From the NCBI GenBank assembly GCA_963781155.1, contig CAWAEC010000006.1:930001-994000 (forward strand): a DNA stretch of 64,000 nucleotides, in the 5' to 3' direction. Of the stretch, positions 63,039 to 64,000 are shown piece after piece. The stretch is from PALSA-693 sp963781155 (lineage in GTDB: Bacteria; Actinomycetota; Acidimicrobiia; Acidimicrobiales; Palsa-688). The stretch's first letter is position 1, and the number at the start of each line of letters is the position of its first letter. Under the pieces are notes generated by a model that had not been told where the DNA came from, made no database searches, and saw nothing but the letters and a program-made list of their open reading frames with translations. Position numbers and translations under genes: made by a program.

Positions 63039-64000
63039 CTAATCGGCTCCGAGAATCATGGTGCCGTTGCTGCAGAACCACCCGCCCGTGCCGCTCACGC
63101 ATGCAAGGCGAGCTTGGGGAACCTGGCTCTCTCCGGCGTCTCCGCGCAGCTGGCGTGCCGCCTCGACGAGTAGGAACAGCCCGCGCTGGCCGGGATGGCA
63201 CGAGCTCAGCCCGCCGCCGTCGGTGTTGGTCGGCATGGCACCACCCAGTCGCAGCTTGCCGTCCTGCACGAACGGGCCGCCCTCGCCCTTGGCGCAGAAC
63301 CCGAGATCCTCCAGGGTGATCAGAAGCATATAGGTGAAAGCGTCGTAGAGCTGGCAGACGTCGATGTCGGCCGGGGATACGCCGGCGCGAGCGAACGCCT
63401 GACAGCCCGACACTGCCGCAGGACCGGAGCAATAGTCGTCCCATTGGCTCATCGAGACATGCGAGACGTGCTCGCCCGTGCCGAGCACCCACACCGGCGT
63501 GACGTCGAGGTCCACCAGGCGCGGCTCGGCCACCAGCACGGCGGCGGCTCCGCCATCGGAGCGGAGGCAGCACTGCAAGGCCGTGAAGGGATCCGCGATC
63601 ATGCGGCTCTCCAGCACCTGATCGATGGTCAGCGGATCACGGGCCTGGGCATTGGGGTTGAAGCCGGCGTTGTAGCGAGCCGACACGGCGATCTCGGCCA
63701 GCTGCTCGATCGTGGTCCCGTACTCGTGCATGTGGCGGCGCGCCGCCATGGCGTACTTAGAGATCAGGGTGATGCCGTAGGGGGCCTCCCACTGCTGGGG
63801 CCCTCGTGAGCCCCAGTCGAGGTTGGCGGTGCGCAGCCCCGAGCGCAGGTCGCTGCGTGACGTAGAACCGTAGGTCAAGAGCACCACGTCGGCCCGGCCT
63901 TCCGAGATCGCGTCCGCTGCATGCGCAGCCATGACCTCCCAGGAGGCGCCGCCCACGGCGGTCGAGTCTACCCAGCGCGGGCGCAGTCCCATGTACTCGG
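63039..64000 (-). CDS. Thiolase-like lipid-transfer protein (Ltp type), cut by the window edge
   Basis: The last 319 codons; the gene enters from beyond 64000, since the frame stays open (EYMGLRPRWVDSTAVGGASW) and the N-terminal strand is missing. Landmarks: EVMAAHAADAISEGRADVVL, IDQVLESRMIADPFTALQCC, DGGAAAVLVAEPRL, DIDVCQLYDAFTYMLLITLE, LGGAMPTNTDGGGLSSCHPG and GTGGWFCSNGTMILGAD. Same Ltp branch as 37317-38501. With the hydratase and DUF35 genes it forms a second side-chain-cleavage-type unit. Confidence 0.88.
   Translation of the reverse strand, partial: EYMGLRPRWVDSTAVGGASWEVMAAHAADAISEGRADVVLLTYGSTSRSDLRSGLRTANLDWGSRGPQQWEAPYGITLISKYAMAARRHMHEYGTTIEQLAEIAVSARYNAGFNPNAQARDPLTIDQVLESRMIADPFTALQCCLRSDGGAAAVLVAEPRLVDLDVTPVWVLGTGEHVSHVSMSQWDDYCSGPAAVSGCQAFARAGVSPADIDVCQLYDAFTYMLLITLEDLGFCAKGEGGPFVQDGKLRLGGAMPTNTDGGGLSSCHPGQRGLFLLVEAARQLRGDAGESQVPQARLACVSGTGGWFCSNGTMILGAD

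Noticed and set aside
1..64000. CRISPR arrays or ribosomal RNA genes
   Set aside because: No regularly spaced direct repeats and no rRNA-like conserved sequence were seen.

Overview
The window is high-GC DNA that reads as actinobacterial. The evidence is frequent GTG starts, GTGA/ATGA gene overlaps, several F420-type families (LLM class and PPOX class) and actinobacterial Ltp-thiolase/DUF35 and P450 catabolic genes. An uncultured relative of Acidimicrobiia would fit, but no phylogenetic marker here proves it.

Region 1 (1-8.7 kb) is a compact, intact core: class II ribonucleotide reductase nrdJ with a promoter and paired NrdR-like boxes, a secreted lipoprotein hydrolase, a VOC protein, msrB, a PPOX F420-type protein, orn, dut, an Fpg/Nei glycosylase and tRNA-Gly(GCC). 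An N-terminally truncated integrase abuts the tRNA and an excisionase-like gene follows, the scar of an integrated element.

Region 2 (10-24 kb) is a decaying accessory zone. It holds a few intact enzymes (SDR, LLM, serine hydrolase, DUF3500), a dead IS630 element, an intact IS1182-type element that splits a PPOX gene with a clean CTAG target duplication, and remnants of LLM, VOC, amidohydrolase, quinone reductase and hydroxy-acid dehydrogenase genes.

Region 3 (24-31 kb) is an intact six-gene operon behind a strong promoter with an overlapping palindrome: GntR regulator, amidohydrolase, PEP-mutase/isocitrate-lyase-type lyase, alpha/beta hydrolase, homogentisate-dioxygenase-like protein and PrpF-type tautomerase. 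It looks like a self-contained ring-cleavage pathway I cannot match to a described one.

Region 4 (31-46 kb) carries CoA-dependent catabolism: acyl-CoA synthetase, P450, a FadR-type regulator with a frameshifted LLM gene, then a long co-directional run of DUF35, Ltp-thiolase, deleted P450, enoyl-CoA hydratase, DUF2889, chimeric acyl-CoA dehydrogenase, cupin and Bcp. An epimerase follows, then a redoxin-like gene whose single in-frame TGA sits where a redox cysteine is expected and is followed by a hairpin shaped like a bacterial SECIS, so it is a candidate selenoprotein.

Region 5 (46-64 kb) has an ISNCY-like element with target duplication, three tandem amidohydrolases, a branched-chain-type substrate-binding lipoprotein, a FAH/VOC/enoyl-CoA hydratase group, and a MarR-controlled divergent locus (VOC, amidohydrolase, enoyl-CoA hydratase). 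The VOC-amidohydrolase pair has a deleted copy at 23 kb. A second DUF35/enoyl-CoA hydratase/thiolase cluster runs off the right edge. Single-base frameshifts are common after 16 kb and absent from the first 9 kb, which suggests real gene decay, though sequencing indels cannot be excluded.
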